Made by a program: the position numbers and the translations under genes
Assembly (NCBI GenBank): GCA_011389745.1
Contig: JAABTQ010000036.1
Span: 1 to 32,243 of the forward strand
Direction of reading: 5' to 3'
DNA: 32,243 nucleotides
From: Desulfobacteraceae bacterium
GTDB taxonomy: Bacteria > Desulfobacterota > Desulfobacteria > Desulfobacterales > SKZT01
Part shown: positions 24,509-32,019 of the stretch, piece by piece
Layout: every line of letters starts with the position of its first letter
Numbering within the stretch: the stretch's first letter is position 1
Notes under the pieces: generated by a model
Told to the model about the DNA's origin: nothing
What the model saw: only the letters and a program-made list of their open reading frames with translations
Database searches by the model: none

Positions 24509-24994
24509 ATGGAAATATTGGCAAAAGATATTATGATTAAACAGATTGAAGAAATCAAGGCAACTTCACCAATCAAGGAAGCCGTTTACCGGATATTTCA
24601 TGGAAAAACACGTGATACCGGCCACAAAACTGTCAGTCTTATTGTCACTGATGAATTCGGAAAACTTGTCGGGGTGATATCACTTTTCGATATTTTATAT
24701 CATTTCCGACCGGAATTTTTAAATTATGGGTTGGAAACCGTTGAAAAGTGGTCGGGAAGATTAATGCCTCTGTTGGAACAGTTCAAGAACCTTACGGTAG
24801 AGCAGGCCATGAGCACACCTGTGATGACCATTGCACCCGATGATCATCTAATGGTAATTATCGATACAATGGTGAAGAAAAAACTTCGGCGGTTGCCGGT
24901 TGTAGAAAATGACAAGGTTCTTGGCGTTGTTTATCTCTACGATGTATATTATCACCTGTTCAAGAACTGGCTGAAAAAAGAATACGGTGAATAA
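24509..24994 (+). CDS. Twin CBS-domain protein
   Basis: The 161-residue product has two CBS motifs: residues about 5-70 (AKDIMIKQIEEIKATSPIKE ... LVGVISLFDILYHF) and about 95-155 (VEQAMSTPVMTIAPDDHLMV ... VVENDKVLGVVYLYDVYYHL). CBS pairs bind adenosine nucleotides and regulate attached or partner proteins. It lies 64 bases after the STAS gene and is probably the last gene of the ABC/cNMP/RsbW/STAS unit, adding an energy-status sensor. Its stop is four bases from the convergent PqqD-like gene. The ligand is not predictable. Confidence 0.92.
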   Translation: MEILAKDIMIKQIEEIKATSPIKEAVYRIFHGKTRDTGHKTVSLIVTDEFGKLVGVISLFDILYHFRPEFLNYGLETVEKWSGRLMPLLEQFKNLTVEQAMSTPVMTIAPDDHLMVIIDTMVKKKLRRLPVVENDKVLGVVYLYDVYYHLFKNWLKKEYGE

Positions 24995-24998
24995 AAAA

Positions 24999-25385
24999 TT
25001 ATTCTTTGAAACCGATCAAACCTCTTTTACCCAGGTGCCTCAGAAATTGGGTAACAGACATTTCCGCTTCTTTGGAATGGAGCCGGTAACTTTTTGAAAA
25101 CTCCCGGATCACTTGTTTTACCGAGCGTTTTCCATCCAAAAGGTCCCAAACAGCGGAGCCAAGGGTGTCAAGTTCCAATTTTTTGGTAATCGGCTTTTGA
25201 ACCGCACCCGAGAAACGTTTTATCAATGCCGCTACCCAGGGTCTTGTTCCCACGGGGTAAGTCAACATCACGGTGCCGGTTTCAAGGCGGGTTTCGTATA
25301 CCTGAATATTCTTTACAGGCTTGCAGTTTAATGCCCTGTCCCGAGAAAATTTTGGGTGCTCGCGTTGCTTTTTAAATAAGACCAT
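24999..25385 (-). CDS. PqqD-like protein
   Basis: The 128-residue product contains a PqqD-type winged-helix domain in its second half: KKLELDTLGSAVWDLLDGKR, then VKQVIREFSKSYRLHSKEAE and TQFLRHLGKRGLIGF. Stand-alone PqqD proteins present precursor peptides to radical SAM enzymes, but PqqD-like folds also occur outside such clusters. No radical SAM enzyme or precursor peptide is visible nearby. ATG 25385 is favoured over a frame 16 codons longer because it sits at a 14-base overlap with the upstream gene; no strong ribosome-binding site is seen, fitting coupling. It is the last gene of a three-gene minus-strand unit. Confidence 0.75.
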   Translation of the reverse strand: MVLFKKQREHPKFSRDRALNCKPVKNIQVYETRLETGTVMLTYPVGTRPWVAALIKRFSGAVQKPITKKLELDTLGSAVWDLLDGKRSVKQVIREFSKSYRLHSKEAEMSVTQFLRHLGKRGLIGFKE

Positions 25386-26283
25386 ATTCAGAACAAATTG
25401 AATCCAACAATTCAAAATCCATGGGTTTATCACTTTCCGCCTTTACCGCCAGGATACGATTCGCATTGGATACATGCCAAACCCTTGCCCATTTAAATAT
25501 GGGCTGTTTTCGCAATTTCCGGCGCCACTTTCTCCAAAAGGAAAGCGGAGGGAAAGATTCCAGTTCCATCGTTTCAACACTGCCTGAAAATCCTGAAACC
25601 GGACGGCATGATTTAAAAGGAAAAACTTTTTCAGCAAAACCTTGCAAGTCACTTTCAAGCAAAATGACCGACGCCGGGCTCCATCGGTAAAAAGAAATCC
25701 GGTATATCCCGGTATCGAATGTCAGCTCAAATGCTCCCGGTGAAAAAGAGTGTCGGAACAATTTAAAATGTTCCGGAAGAATGGTCCGGATGTCAAAAAC
25801 AGACCAGAGATATAGACCGTTTGCGCTGTGATCATGAAAGGAAGAGAGGATTTCTCCCTGATGAATCCTGTTAAGCCTGTCCTTCTCGTTATCCCGTCGC
25901 TCATAAAATTGCAGCAATGTCGCACATCGGCAATCTTTGCAAAATAAAATCAATCCTTTTCCGGCAAAAAGTCTGCCTTCCCACTGAAATCCTGTCATCT
26001 CATGGGATTGCAGCGCATCACACCAATTTTTAGGAACAGCCCAGGGAGATATTTCATGACCGGCTAATTGCTTATGATAATCGGATTTAAATCTTTTCAG
26101 GTGCTTTTCGGTGGAAAATTTTCCTTTGATACTCTTCCATTTCAATTCCAGTACCGGAAAATCATCGCTCTCTAAAAGCAAATAACGTTCGGCGATTCTT
26201 CCGGCTTCCCAAGCACTAGGAATAGATAATCGGATTCCGTTCCACCCCACTTCCTTCCAGCTCTGTTCGTTATTCAATGTCAT
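25372..26283 (-). CDS. Hypothetical protein linked to the PqqD-like gene
   Basis: The 303-residue protein has no signal peptide or membrane helix. It opens WKEVGWNGIRLSIPSAWEAG, a beta-rich pattern repeated loosely along the chain (YRISFYRWSPASVILLESD). It has a cysteine pair in FCKDCRCATLL. A basic stretch, FWRKWRRKLRKQPIFKWAR, lies near residue 245. I do not recognise the family. It sits between an exported protein (six bases upstream) and the PqqD-like gene (14-base overlap), so the three are one operon. The tight spacing suggests a common task, unknown. Confidence 0.7.
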   Translation of the reverse strand: MTLNNEQSWKEVGWNGIRLSIPSAWEAGRIAERYLLLESDDFPVLELKWKSIKGKFSTEKHLKRFKSDYHKQLAGHEISPWAVPKNWCDALQSHEMTGFQWEGRLFAGKGLILFCKDCRCATLLQFYERRDNEKDRLNRIHQGEILSSFHDHSANGLYLWSVFDIRTILPEHFKLFRHSFSPGAFELTFDTGIYRISFYRWSPASVILLESDLQGFAEKVFPFKSCRPVSGFSGSVETMELESFPPLSFWRKWRRKLRKQPIFKWARVWHVSNANRILAVKAESDKPMDFELLDSICSEYGLI

Positions 26284-26289
26284 AAAACC

Positions 26290-26904
26290 CTATCGCGGAA
26301 TAAGAAGGTCCCAATTTTGATCAGCCCCGGCTTTTTGATCCTGTTTTGCATCATTCACTCTTATTTCAGATTCTTTTTTATCAAAACATAGAATTTCTTC
26401 TTCTTCATAATTAAGCATGGACAACTTGACGGCATTGCCTATTTTCCTATTGGTATCTTCAATGTTGTGCTGAAGAATCATGCTGATACGGTTTCCCTCC
26501 TTGTCCGTAAAAGACCATTTCCATGCAACAAGCACATGAAATGGATCTCCTCTCCACCGGTCCGGCTTTCCAAATCGATTTTTGTATCTTTCCAGCAAGT
26601 CATTATAAAATCGCCTGCTGGAATCGTCATATTTTAATTTAATCCGAAGAATTCGTCCTGGGACCGCACAGTCACCATAAGTAATCAAACCACTCTTATA
26701 ACCGGGTATATACTGAGTCTCCACCTCTTTGAGAAACTTGGCATAGCGAATGGGAAGCATTGTTTCCATCTGAACCCTCTCCCGGTAATCTGCAATATTT
26801 TTTCCCAGGGCAAATCCCGCAATCTCAACTGGAGCCTGGGCGCTGACATTTCCAATCATCAGAAAACAAATAATCATATTTAAAAAAAAGATACGTATTT
26901 TCAT
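26290..26904 (-). CDS. Exported hypothetical protein
   Basis: The 204-residue product begins with a clear Sec signal peptide (MKIRIFFLNMIICFLMIG, cleavage expected after NVSAQA), so it is periplasmic or secreted. The mature part starts PVEIAGFALGKNIADYR and contains SGLITYGDCAVPGRILRIKL and FYNDLLERYKNRFGKPDRW. This 'GFxLG...YxxLLxxLxxxFGxP' pattern recurs in small envelope proteins of unknown function. The last 30 residues are charged and probably flexible. It is the first gene of the operon with the two genes downstream. No catalytic motif is seen. Confidence 0.7.
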   Translation of the reverse strand: MKIRIFFLNMIICFLMIGNVSAQAPVEIAGFALGKNIADYRERVQMETMLPIRYAKFLKEVETQYIPGYKSGLITYGDCAVPGRILRIKLKYDDSSRRFYNDLLERYKNRFGKPDRWRGDPFHVLVAWKWSFTDKEGNRISMILQHNIEDTNRKIGNAVKLSMLNYEEEEILCFDKKESEIRVNDAKQDQKAGADQNWDLLIPR

Positions 26905-27115
26905 TATTGGCTCTCCAATGTTTTTATATTTTTATTTTTAACCGCTTTATTATCTTAACAGGATATTAACCAATTATATTACATTTTCCCTGGATTTGCC
27001 AATATTAAATTTTTCGGATTGTTATGGATCGTCATGGTATTTGACGAAAAGAACCAAAGCCGGTTTTTTCTTCAATCATGGCATTGCAATGGTGCCTGTT
27101 TTAATTTCCAGGCAC

Positions 27116-27208
27116 AAATCCCCCTTTGAAAAAGGGGATTTAGGGGGATTTTTAAAACGGCATCGGTTTGTCAAATCCCCCCCGGCCCTTCTTTTTCAAA
27201 GGGGAGAG
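27116..27208. repeat. Dispersed C/G-run inverted repeat
   Basis: AAATCCCCCTTTG at 27116-27128 and the run GGGGATTTAGGGGGATTT (27134-27151) form a local hairpin. A farther inverse copy, CTTTTTCAAAGGGG (27191-27204), pairs with CCCCTTTGAAAAAG (27121-27134). Sequences of this kind are scattered through many bacterial genomes. It lies in the 26905-27386 gap, which has no gene. Confidence 0.65.
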
Positions 27209-27241
27209 CAGTTACTTGCCGGTTTGGGCTCGGCACGCCGG

Positions 27242-27315
27242 GTGGGACGCTGAGGAGGTCAACACCGAAATTGATCCGTTACCAAGAACAAATTGGCCGA
27301 CGAAGAATTTTTCAA
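27242..27315 (+). repeat. Half-unit of the CTGAGGAGG...GACGAAGAAT repeat
   Basis: ACGCTGAGGAGGTCAACACCG and, after a spacer, ATTGGCCGACGAAGAATTTT match the left half of the 18215 element (TCTGAGGAGGCCGACACCG ... ATTGGCCGACGAAGAATCTC). The right half is absent, so this is a solo arm about 74 bases long. Confidence 0.65.
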
Positions 27316-27386
27316 TTGACCCCCATGGGCTTTCGCCGGATAATAAATGGTCGCTGGCAAAATAACACATACCCGGGGTCAAATAT

Positions 27387-28673
27387 TCATCTACCTTCAA
27401 GAATTCGCCGGCTGCGTTTTACCGCGCACAAGTCTCCGCACATGGTACAAACATCCTGATCTATCGGTTTAGATGACTCTCGATATGCCTTTGCCTTTTC
27501 CGGGTCCATGGCCAGTTCGATCATTTTTTGCCAGTCCAGATCTTTTCTTGCCGTGCTCATGGCATTATCCCAATCCATGGCACCCGGAATCGCCTTAGCG
27601 ATATCTGCGGCGTGAGCAGCAATCCGTGCGGCAATGATGCCATCTTTCATATCCTGAAGATCCGGCAACCGAAGATGCTCGGCGGGAGTTACATAACAGA
27701 GAAAATCAGCACCGTTAGCAGCAGCAATTGCTCCCCCGATTGCAGAAGTAATATGATCGTATCCCGGCGCCACATCGGTTACAATGGGACCCAATACATA
27801 AAAGGGTGCGCCATGGCAAAGTTTTTTTTGAATCTGCATATTCGACACCACTTCATTAAGCGGAACATGCCCGGGACCTTCGATAATCACCTGCACCTGG
27901 GATTCCCATGCCCTTTTTGTCAATTCACCCAGTACAATCAGTTCCTGAATCTGGGGGGCATCTGTGGCATCATTGAGACAACCCGGACGTAAAGCATCAC
28001 CCAGGCTGATGGTCACATCAAAATCCCGGCATATTTCGATCAAACGATCAAAATATTCATAAAAGGGGTTTTCCCGGTTGTTGGATTCCATCCAGTCCAA
28101 AAGAATGGAACCACCCCGGCTGACCACATGCGTCAATCGCGGGCTTTGGCGAATTCGCTCCACAGCAACGCGGTTCAGGCCCGCATGAATCGTCATGAAA
28201 TCGACACCGTCTTCGGCATGCATAAGAACCGTGTTAAAAAAATCATCCACGGTAATCCTGGAAACATCCTTGCCGTAACTTGCCACCGCATCATAGACCG
28301 GAACGGTTCCGATCATTACGGGACTGATCTCAACAACCCGGCGACGAAAATCCCGTGTGCCTCCAAAGGTACTTAAGTCCATAATAGCATCCGCTTTAAG
28401 TGCAATAGCCTTTCGAACCTTTTCCAATTCCATGTCGATATTGCAACAATCTTCGGAAACGCCCAGGTTGACATTAATTTTGGTGGTTAACCCCGCACCA
28501 ACGCCCTTTGCTGATAAATTTTCATGATTCCTGTTGGCCGGGATTACAATTCGGCCAACAGCTACTTTCTGCAGCAATTCGCTTTCCGATATTTTTTCCT
28601 GCGCCAACACCTGTTTCATCTGGGGCGTGACAGTACCTTTCTGGGCAGCGTTCATCTGGGTGGAATATGACAT
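27387..28673 (-). CDS. thiC: Phosphomethylpyrimidine synthase ThiC
   Basis: The 428-residue radical SAM enzyme converts aminoimidazole ribotide to hydroxymethylpyrimidine phosphate for thiamine. Recognisable segments are [79 protein letters not shown] and the C-terminal cluster motif [12 protein letters not shown] (CxxCxxxxC), which binds the 4Fe-4S cluster. The length fits the short bacterial ThiC class without the plant-type N-terminal extension. AGGAG lies eight bases before the ATG. Upstream are a terminator and a TPP riboswitch, so thiamine pyrophosphate should shut off transcription. No other thi gene is in the window. Confidence 0.97.
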   Translation of the reverse strand: MSYSTQMNAAQKGTVTPQMKQVLAQEKISESELLQKVAVGRIVIPANRNHENLSAKGVGAGLTTKINVNLGVSEDCCNIDMELEKVRKAIALKADAIMDLSTFGGTRDFRRRVVEISPVMIGTVPVYDAVASYGKDVSRITVDDFFNTVLMHAEDGVDFMTIHAGLNRVAVERIRQSPRLTHVVSRGGSILLDWMESNNRENPFYEYFDRLIEICRDFDVTISLGDALRPGCLNDATDAPQIQELIVLGELTKRAWESQVQVIIEGPGHVPLNEVVSNMQIQKKLCHGAPFYVLGPIVTDVAPGYDHITSAIGGAIAAANGADFLCYVTPAEHLRLPDLQDMKDGIIAARIAAHAADIAKAIPGAMDWDNAMSTARKDLDWQKMIELAMDPEKAKAYRESSKPIDQDVCTMCGDLCAVKRSRRILEGR

Positions 28674-28852
28674 CTTGTATCTCCTTGAAAAATTATTTTG
28701 GCCTGAAATGATACGGTTTTATTGGAATTTGTTGAGCCTGGTTCTATTCTAAGCGTGAAATTTTCTTGCAACGGGCACAACGCCTTTTTTAATCGTGGCG
28801 GTCCGCACCGTGCAACTTTATCAAGTACCTGTTTTTTTCCCGGAGTCTGAAC

Positions 28853-28894
28853 AAAAAAGCCGTTTGCTTCCAACGATAGAGCAAACGGCTTTTG
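28853..28894 (-). terminator. Rho-independent terminator in the thiC leader
   Basis: On the minus strand, AAAAGCCGTTTGCT pairs with AGCAAACGGCTTTTTT around a short loop, a stem of about 13 bases ended by six T. It lies between the TPP aptamer and thiC and is the expected expression platform for TPP-dependent transcription attenuation. Confidence 0.85.
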
Positions 28895-28931
28895 ACTGTA
28901 AAAAAATATTTATCGGAATGTTTCAACAGGC

Positions 28932-29008
28932 CGCTTCCCTTCGCCGGCATTATCCGGATCAGGTTCCAAGGGTTGGATACATCCTCTCAGCGCGAATCGC
29001 ACCCCCAG
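28932..29008 (-). ncRNA. TPP riboswitch (THI box) controlling thiC
   Basis: Read on the minus strand the segment contains the THI-box elements in order: GGGGGTGCGATTCGC, CTGAGAGGATGTATC, ACCCTTGGAACCTGATC, CGGATAATGCCGGCG and AAGGGAA. These form the pyrimidine- and pyrophosphate-binding helices of the TPP aptamer. It precedes a terminator and thiC. Confidence 0.95.
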
Positions 29009-29089
29009 CAAAATTATTTAACCTGTTTAATTCTTATTTAAATTTCGGAAGGTTGTCAACATGTTTGAATATGATAAGCGGCTCAAATC

Positions 29090-29455
29090 TTATAATGACA
29101 AATATCTTTCTTTGCTCTTTCCTAGTTTACGAATATCATCACTGAGAATAGCCATATTCGCATTAAGGTGCCTTCTCATAAGCCTATTTTCTTCATGAAC
29201 CTGATTCAGAAGTGCTTTCCATTCTAAAAATAACGGTAAATCTTCAAGTGTCACCTGATTTTCGAAAGCCAGTTTCTGAAATTGTCCATCAACATATTGA
29301 ACCATTTTGTTCAGTTCCCTGCTCTGGTCAAGGAAGGCTTTTAATTTTTCCGAAGACTCTCCTTCGGAGATTTTTTTATTCAGACGCTCATAAACTTTCA
29401 TCAGTCTTCGATAACAGAAAATAGACTCCTGAAGTAACCGATGAATCATATCCAT
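29090..29455 (-). CDS. Hypothetical coiled-coil protein (FliT/FlgN-like size)
   Basis: The 121-residue product is almost entirely helical: MDMIHRLLQESIFCYRRLMK, KLKAFLDQSRELNKMVQYVD and LEWKALLNQVHEENRLMRRH. The heptad-like spacing suggests a coiled-coil hairpin. Length and pattern recall flagellar export chaperones (FlgN/FliT class), but no flagellar gene is near, so I do not assign that role. GGAAAAA precedes the ATG. The gene stands alone, upstream of the thiC riboswitch and in the same direction. Confidence 0.6.
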   Translation of the reverse strand: MDMIHRLLQESIFCYRRLMKVYERLNKKISEGESSEKLKAFLDQSRELNKMVQYVDGQFQKLAFENQVTLEDLPLFLEWKALLNQVHEENRLMRRHLNANMAILSDDIRKLGKSKERYLSL

Positions 29456-29623
29456 TGATTTTTCCTTTTTTTAATAACTTATATGTTTTTTATGCTTATC
29501 ACCCTATTTCTCATCCATTATGCCCACAAACAAAATTGTTTTTAAAGCAAATTTCATACCATTCTTTTTTTGTCGGATAAATCCGGGCTGGAATAATTCG
29601 ACAAGCTGTCGGACAAAATCCCA

Positions 29624-29925
29624 CAATAGTCAATTCCGGACGACCTTCTGGAGAGCGAACTTTCGGCTATGAAAAAGGAGCCTTTACCGGTGCTCACCGG
29701 TTAAAAATCGGCAGATTACAGCATGCAGACAAAAGCAGTCTGTTTTTAGATGAAACCGGAGACACGAAGCCGGGTCTGCAGGTAAAACTGCTCTGGGTTT
29801 TGCAAAAGCTGGTATTTGAACCCATCGGTTCAGTCAATCAACAGAAATTGACATCCGTGTAATCGCCGCCACAAACTGTAATCTGGAACAATTGGTCAGC
29901 AACGGAAATTTCAGAGAAGAACGCA
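29624..29925 (+). pseudogene. Degenerate sigma-54-dependent activator AAA+ fragment
   Basis: Pieces of the bacterial enhancer-binding AAA+ domain are readable in shifting frames: SIPDDLLESEL, then (one base lost near 29661) FGYEKGAFTGAHRLKIGRL with the sigma-54 contact loop GAFTGA, SLFLDETGD (Walker B region), VKLLWVLQKLVFEPIG, then after a second shift near 29840 IDIRVIAATNCNLEQL and NFREE. The Walker A part and everything after NFREE are missing, and a TAG precedes the first piece. It is a truncated relic; the parent would have been an NtrC-type regulator. The rest of the 29456-30044 gap shows no gene. Confidence 0.8.
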
Positions 29926-30044
29926 CCACCCTTCTGGAAAATATTAAAAAAAGAAAGCCGGCTTTTAGAAGCTGGACACTTCCAAAATGGATCAACCCAA
30001 AAAGCAATCCCGTCAGTACAGGTAATAACTATTCATGCACTGTT

Positions 30045-30476
30045 TCAGAAAGCACCCAATTGACACGGTTTGATTTTGATCTTCAAGGCCTCGCAGGCAC
30101 TGCTGATAGTCATTTTATGGACATCAAAACGGGCAGCAATCTCCCAGGCAGTTTTGCACGGTAGCCGATCGTTTACCATGCCATCTTTGATTGCATCGAT
30201 GATCTTATCATTTTCAGGAAGTTTTGCTTCAACAATGCTGTGGCCGGGTTTGTATCCAAAAAGCCCGAGCTGACATTTAACCAGACGGTATTCCAGAAGA
30301 TCAGCTGTTTTACCCACCTCGGACGGTTTTACACCTAACTTATCCGCAATTTCAAATGCTACTGCGCAGGCCACTTCATCCTTTTGAGTTCCTTGTAAAA
30401 TCTGTTCTTTAATTAACGGATCCGGTACTTCATCCGGGCCGTACTTTTCTGCAAACTTACTTTTTTCCTCTTTCAT
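30045..30476 (-). CDS. Hypothetical protein with two HTH-like repeats
   Basis: The 143-residue protein is a tandem duplication of a unit of about 40 residues. Unit 1 (about 32-75) runs VACAVAFEIADKLGVKPSEV ... CQLGLFG. Unit 2 (about 103-143) runs LPCKTAWEIAARFDVHKMTI ... CQLGAF. Each looks like a helix-turn-helix (EIA-x3-x-V pattern) ended by the same Cys-Gln-Leu-Gly tag. The two Cys per unit could bind metal. ATG 30476 is chosen with GGAG ten bases upstream. I do not recognise the family name. A DNA-binding or redox-sensing role would be inference only. Confidence 0.65.
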   Translation of the reverse strand: MKEEKSKFAEKYGPDEVPDPLIKEQILQGTQKDEVACAVAFEIADKLGVKPSEVGKTADLLEYRLVKCQLGLFGYKPGHSIVEAKLPENDKIIDAIKDGMVNDRLPCKTAWEIAARFDVHKMTISSACEALKIKIKPCQLGAF

Positions 30477-30551
30477 ATTACACAAACTCCTAAATTTCCT
30501 GGCAGTTTTAAGTTTTCAGAACAACCTGAAATCAATTATTGTCAATCTTTT

Positions 30552-30589
30552 TATATCGTCATTTCGGCGAAATCCGGAATGACGATATA
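30552..30589. repeat. 16-bp stem hairpin (REP-like)
   Basis: TATATCGTCATTTCGG (30552-30567) pairs with CCGGAATGACGATATA (30574-30589) across a six-base loop (CGAAAT), with a single T-G wobble. It resembles the TCATTCCGG-type small palindromes dispersed in many genomes and sits upstream of the pentapeptide-repeat gene. It may also end transcription of one or both flanking units. Confidence 0.7.
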
Positions 30590-30703
30590 AACGGGAACAT
30601 CGGGGTTTTACAAAATTACGGAATTCTTATATTCTTACCTTTAGATTTCAATCGGGATTTTATCGTTCCGCCTCAAAAAAATCCAGTCAATTTTATTAAG
30701 AAT

Positions 30704-31447
30704 ATGGAGAATATGAAAAATCCTATTCACTTGAGCCTTTTAATTTTTGCCGCCGGCTTTTTTTCAGTTTTTAATCTCCAGGCGTTTGAGGTAAGGGTTC
30801 CTGGTGATATGCCGGTTGATAATGCATGCAAGGGATGCAATTTTAAATACGCCGATCTTGAAGGTGTTCGATGGATCGGCATTGATCTTTCAAACGCGGA
30901 TTTAAGCGGTGCAAACCTGAAAAGAACCCATTTGAAGCGGGCTGTTCTTAAAAACGCCGATCTCTCATTTTCACAACTGCAAGCCTCCAATCTTAAAGAT
31001 GCCGACTTAGAGAACGCTTGCCTTCATGGTGCTGATCTTAATAATGCATTCCTTATGGGGGCTAGGCTTTCAGGAGCTGACTTGACTCATTCAAATATGG
31101 AATATGCATATTTACTTTCTGCCGATCTCCGGGGGGCGGATCTTAGCAATGCTATTTTAAAAAAAGCCCGGCTTATTCGCGGAGATTTTCGCCAAAGCCG
31201 GTTTACCGATTCGGATCTGGCCGAAACCGATTTCACTGACTCACTATTGAACGGCGCTGATTTTTCGGGCGCCAATTTAGGCGGTGCCGACTTCACCAGA
31301 GCGGATATGCGTAATGCGAATCTTAAAAGAGCATATTTAAAACAAAATAACAAAACACCAAAATTTAACGACACTAACCTGGAAGGCGCTATCTGGATTA
31401 ATGGAACCATATGCAAAAGTGGTTCTTACGGCAAGTGTCTTCAATGA
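30704..31447 (+). CDS. Secreted pentapeptide-repeat protein
   Basis: The 247-residue product has a signal peptide (PIHLSLLIFAAGFFSVFNLQ, cleavage near QAFE). About 36 pentapeptide repeats of the A(D/N)LxX type follow (for example IDLSNADLSGANLKRTHL and ADLSNAILKKARL), forming a right-handed beta-helix. A CKGC pair opens the domain, and a Cys-containing cap (GTICKSGSYGKCLQ) ends it, a cap common in exported pentapeptide proteins. Family roles range from gyrase mimicry to unknown; export argues against a gyrase role here. The ATG at 30713 is an alternative start. The long frame from 30539 is unlikely because it puts the signal peptide inside. Confidence 0.88.
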   Translation: MENMKNPIHLSLLIFAAGFFSVFNLQAFEVRVPGDMPVDNACKGCNFKYADLEGVRWIGIDLSNADLSGANLKRTHLKRAVLKNADLSFSQLQASNLKDADLENACLHGADLNNAFLMGARLSGADLTHSNMEYAYLLSADLRGADLSNAILKKARLIRGDFRQSRFTDSDLAETDFTDSLLNGADFSGANLGGADFTRADMRNANLKRAYLKQNNKTPKFNDTNLEGAIWINGTICKSGSYGKCLQ

Positions 31448-31551
31448 GATATTCTTATCCTTTTCCCGGATACTCTATGGTCAAGCCTCTAAAGCTAACC
31501 ACCGTTAGAATAGCTTCCATAAAAAATCAACAACAATCCGGGTCCTATAGT

Positions 31552-31935
31552 CTATGATGCAATATAAACACCGCGTTTGGCGGCTTTTATTTTATTTTGT
31601 TTCTTCAGCTTATAGATAATGTTTCTGACTTTCTTCTCCTCAAAATCTGTTTCTTTAATCAGATCAGAAGTAACAATTCCCGCTTTTTTTGATTTGATGA
31701 CTCGAAATACGGTTTCAGAAGCGGTCGTCGCTTTTCCTGTCCTGACAATTTTTCTTCTTTTAGAACCGCCGTTGTTTGGTTTAACTTCCACCGCCCCGGC
31801 ATTCTTTGTAAATTCGGACCCGGCCGTATTAAATTCCTGCAATTGCCCGGATTTATCGGCCAGGGTATCGACTATTCCAGCTAATGACCTCAGCCCCTCT
31901 GCCACATTTTGTAAAAAAGTTTCTAATTCCTTCAT
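31552..31935 (-). CDS. Hypothetical protein with C-terminal winged-helix-like domain
   Basis: The 127-residue protein has a helical N-terminus (ELETFLQNVAEGLRSLAGIV), a basic linker (GGSKRRKIVRTGKA), and a C-terminal module (TASETVFRVIKSKKAGIVTS, then KVRNIIYKLKKQNKIKAAKR and GVY) with the look of a winged helix used for DNA binding. The layout resembles small nucleoid-type or regulatory proteins of Desulfobacterota. No ligand site is visible. A G-rich run (GGGGGAAGGGTGGGGA) precedes the ATG. Directly upstream is the 224-bp inverted-repeat element. Confidence 0.65.
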   Translation of the reverse strand: MKELETFLQNVAEGLRSLAGIVDTLADKSGQLQEFNTAGSEFTKNAGAVEVKPNNGGSKRRKIVRTGKATTASETVFRVIKSKKAGIVTSDLIKETDFEEKKVRNIIYKLKKQNKIKAAKRGVYIAS

Positions 31936-32019
31936 TCCCCACCCTTCCCCCTGGTTGAAAAAGTTTCGTCTGATTGGTTTTTCCGCAATTCAACTTTTGA
32001 CTTATTTTTTGATACCTTT

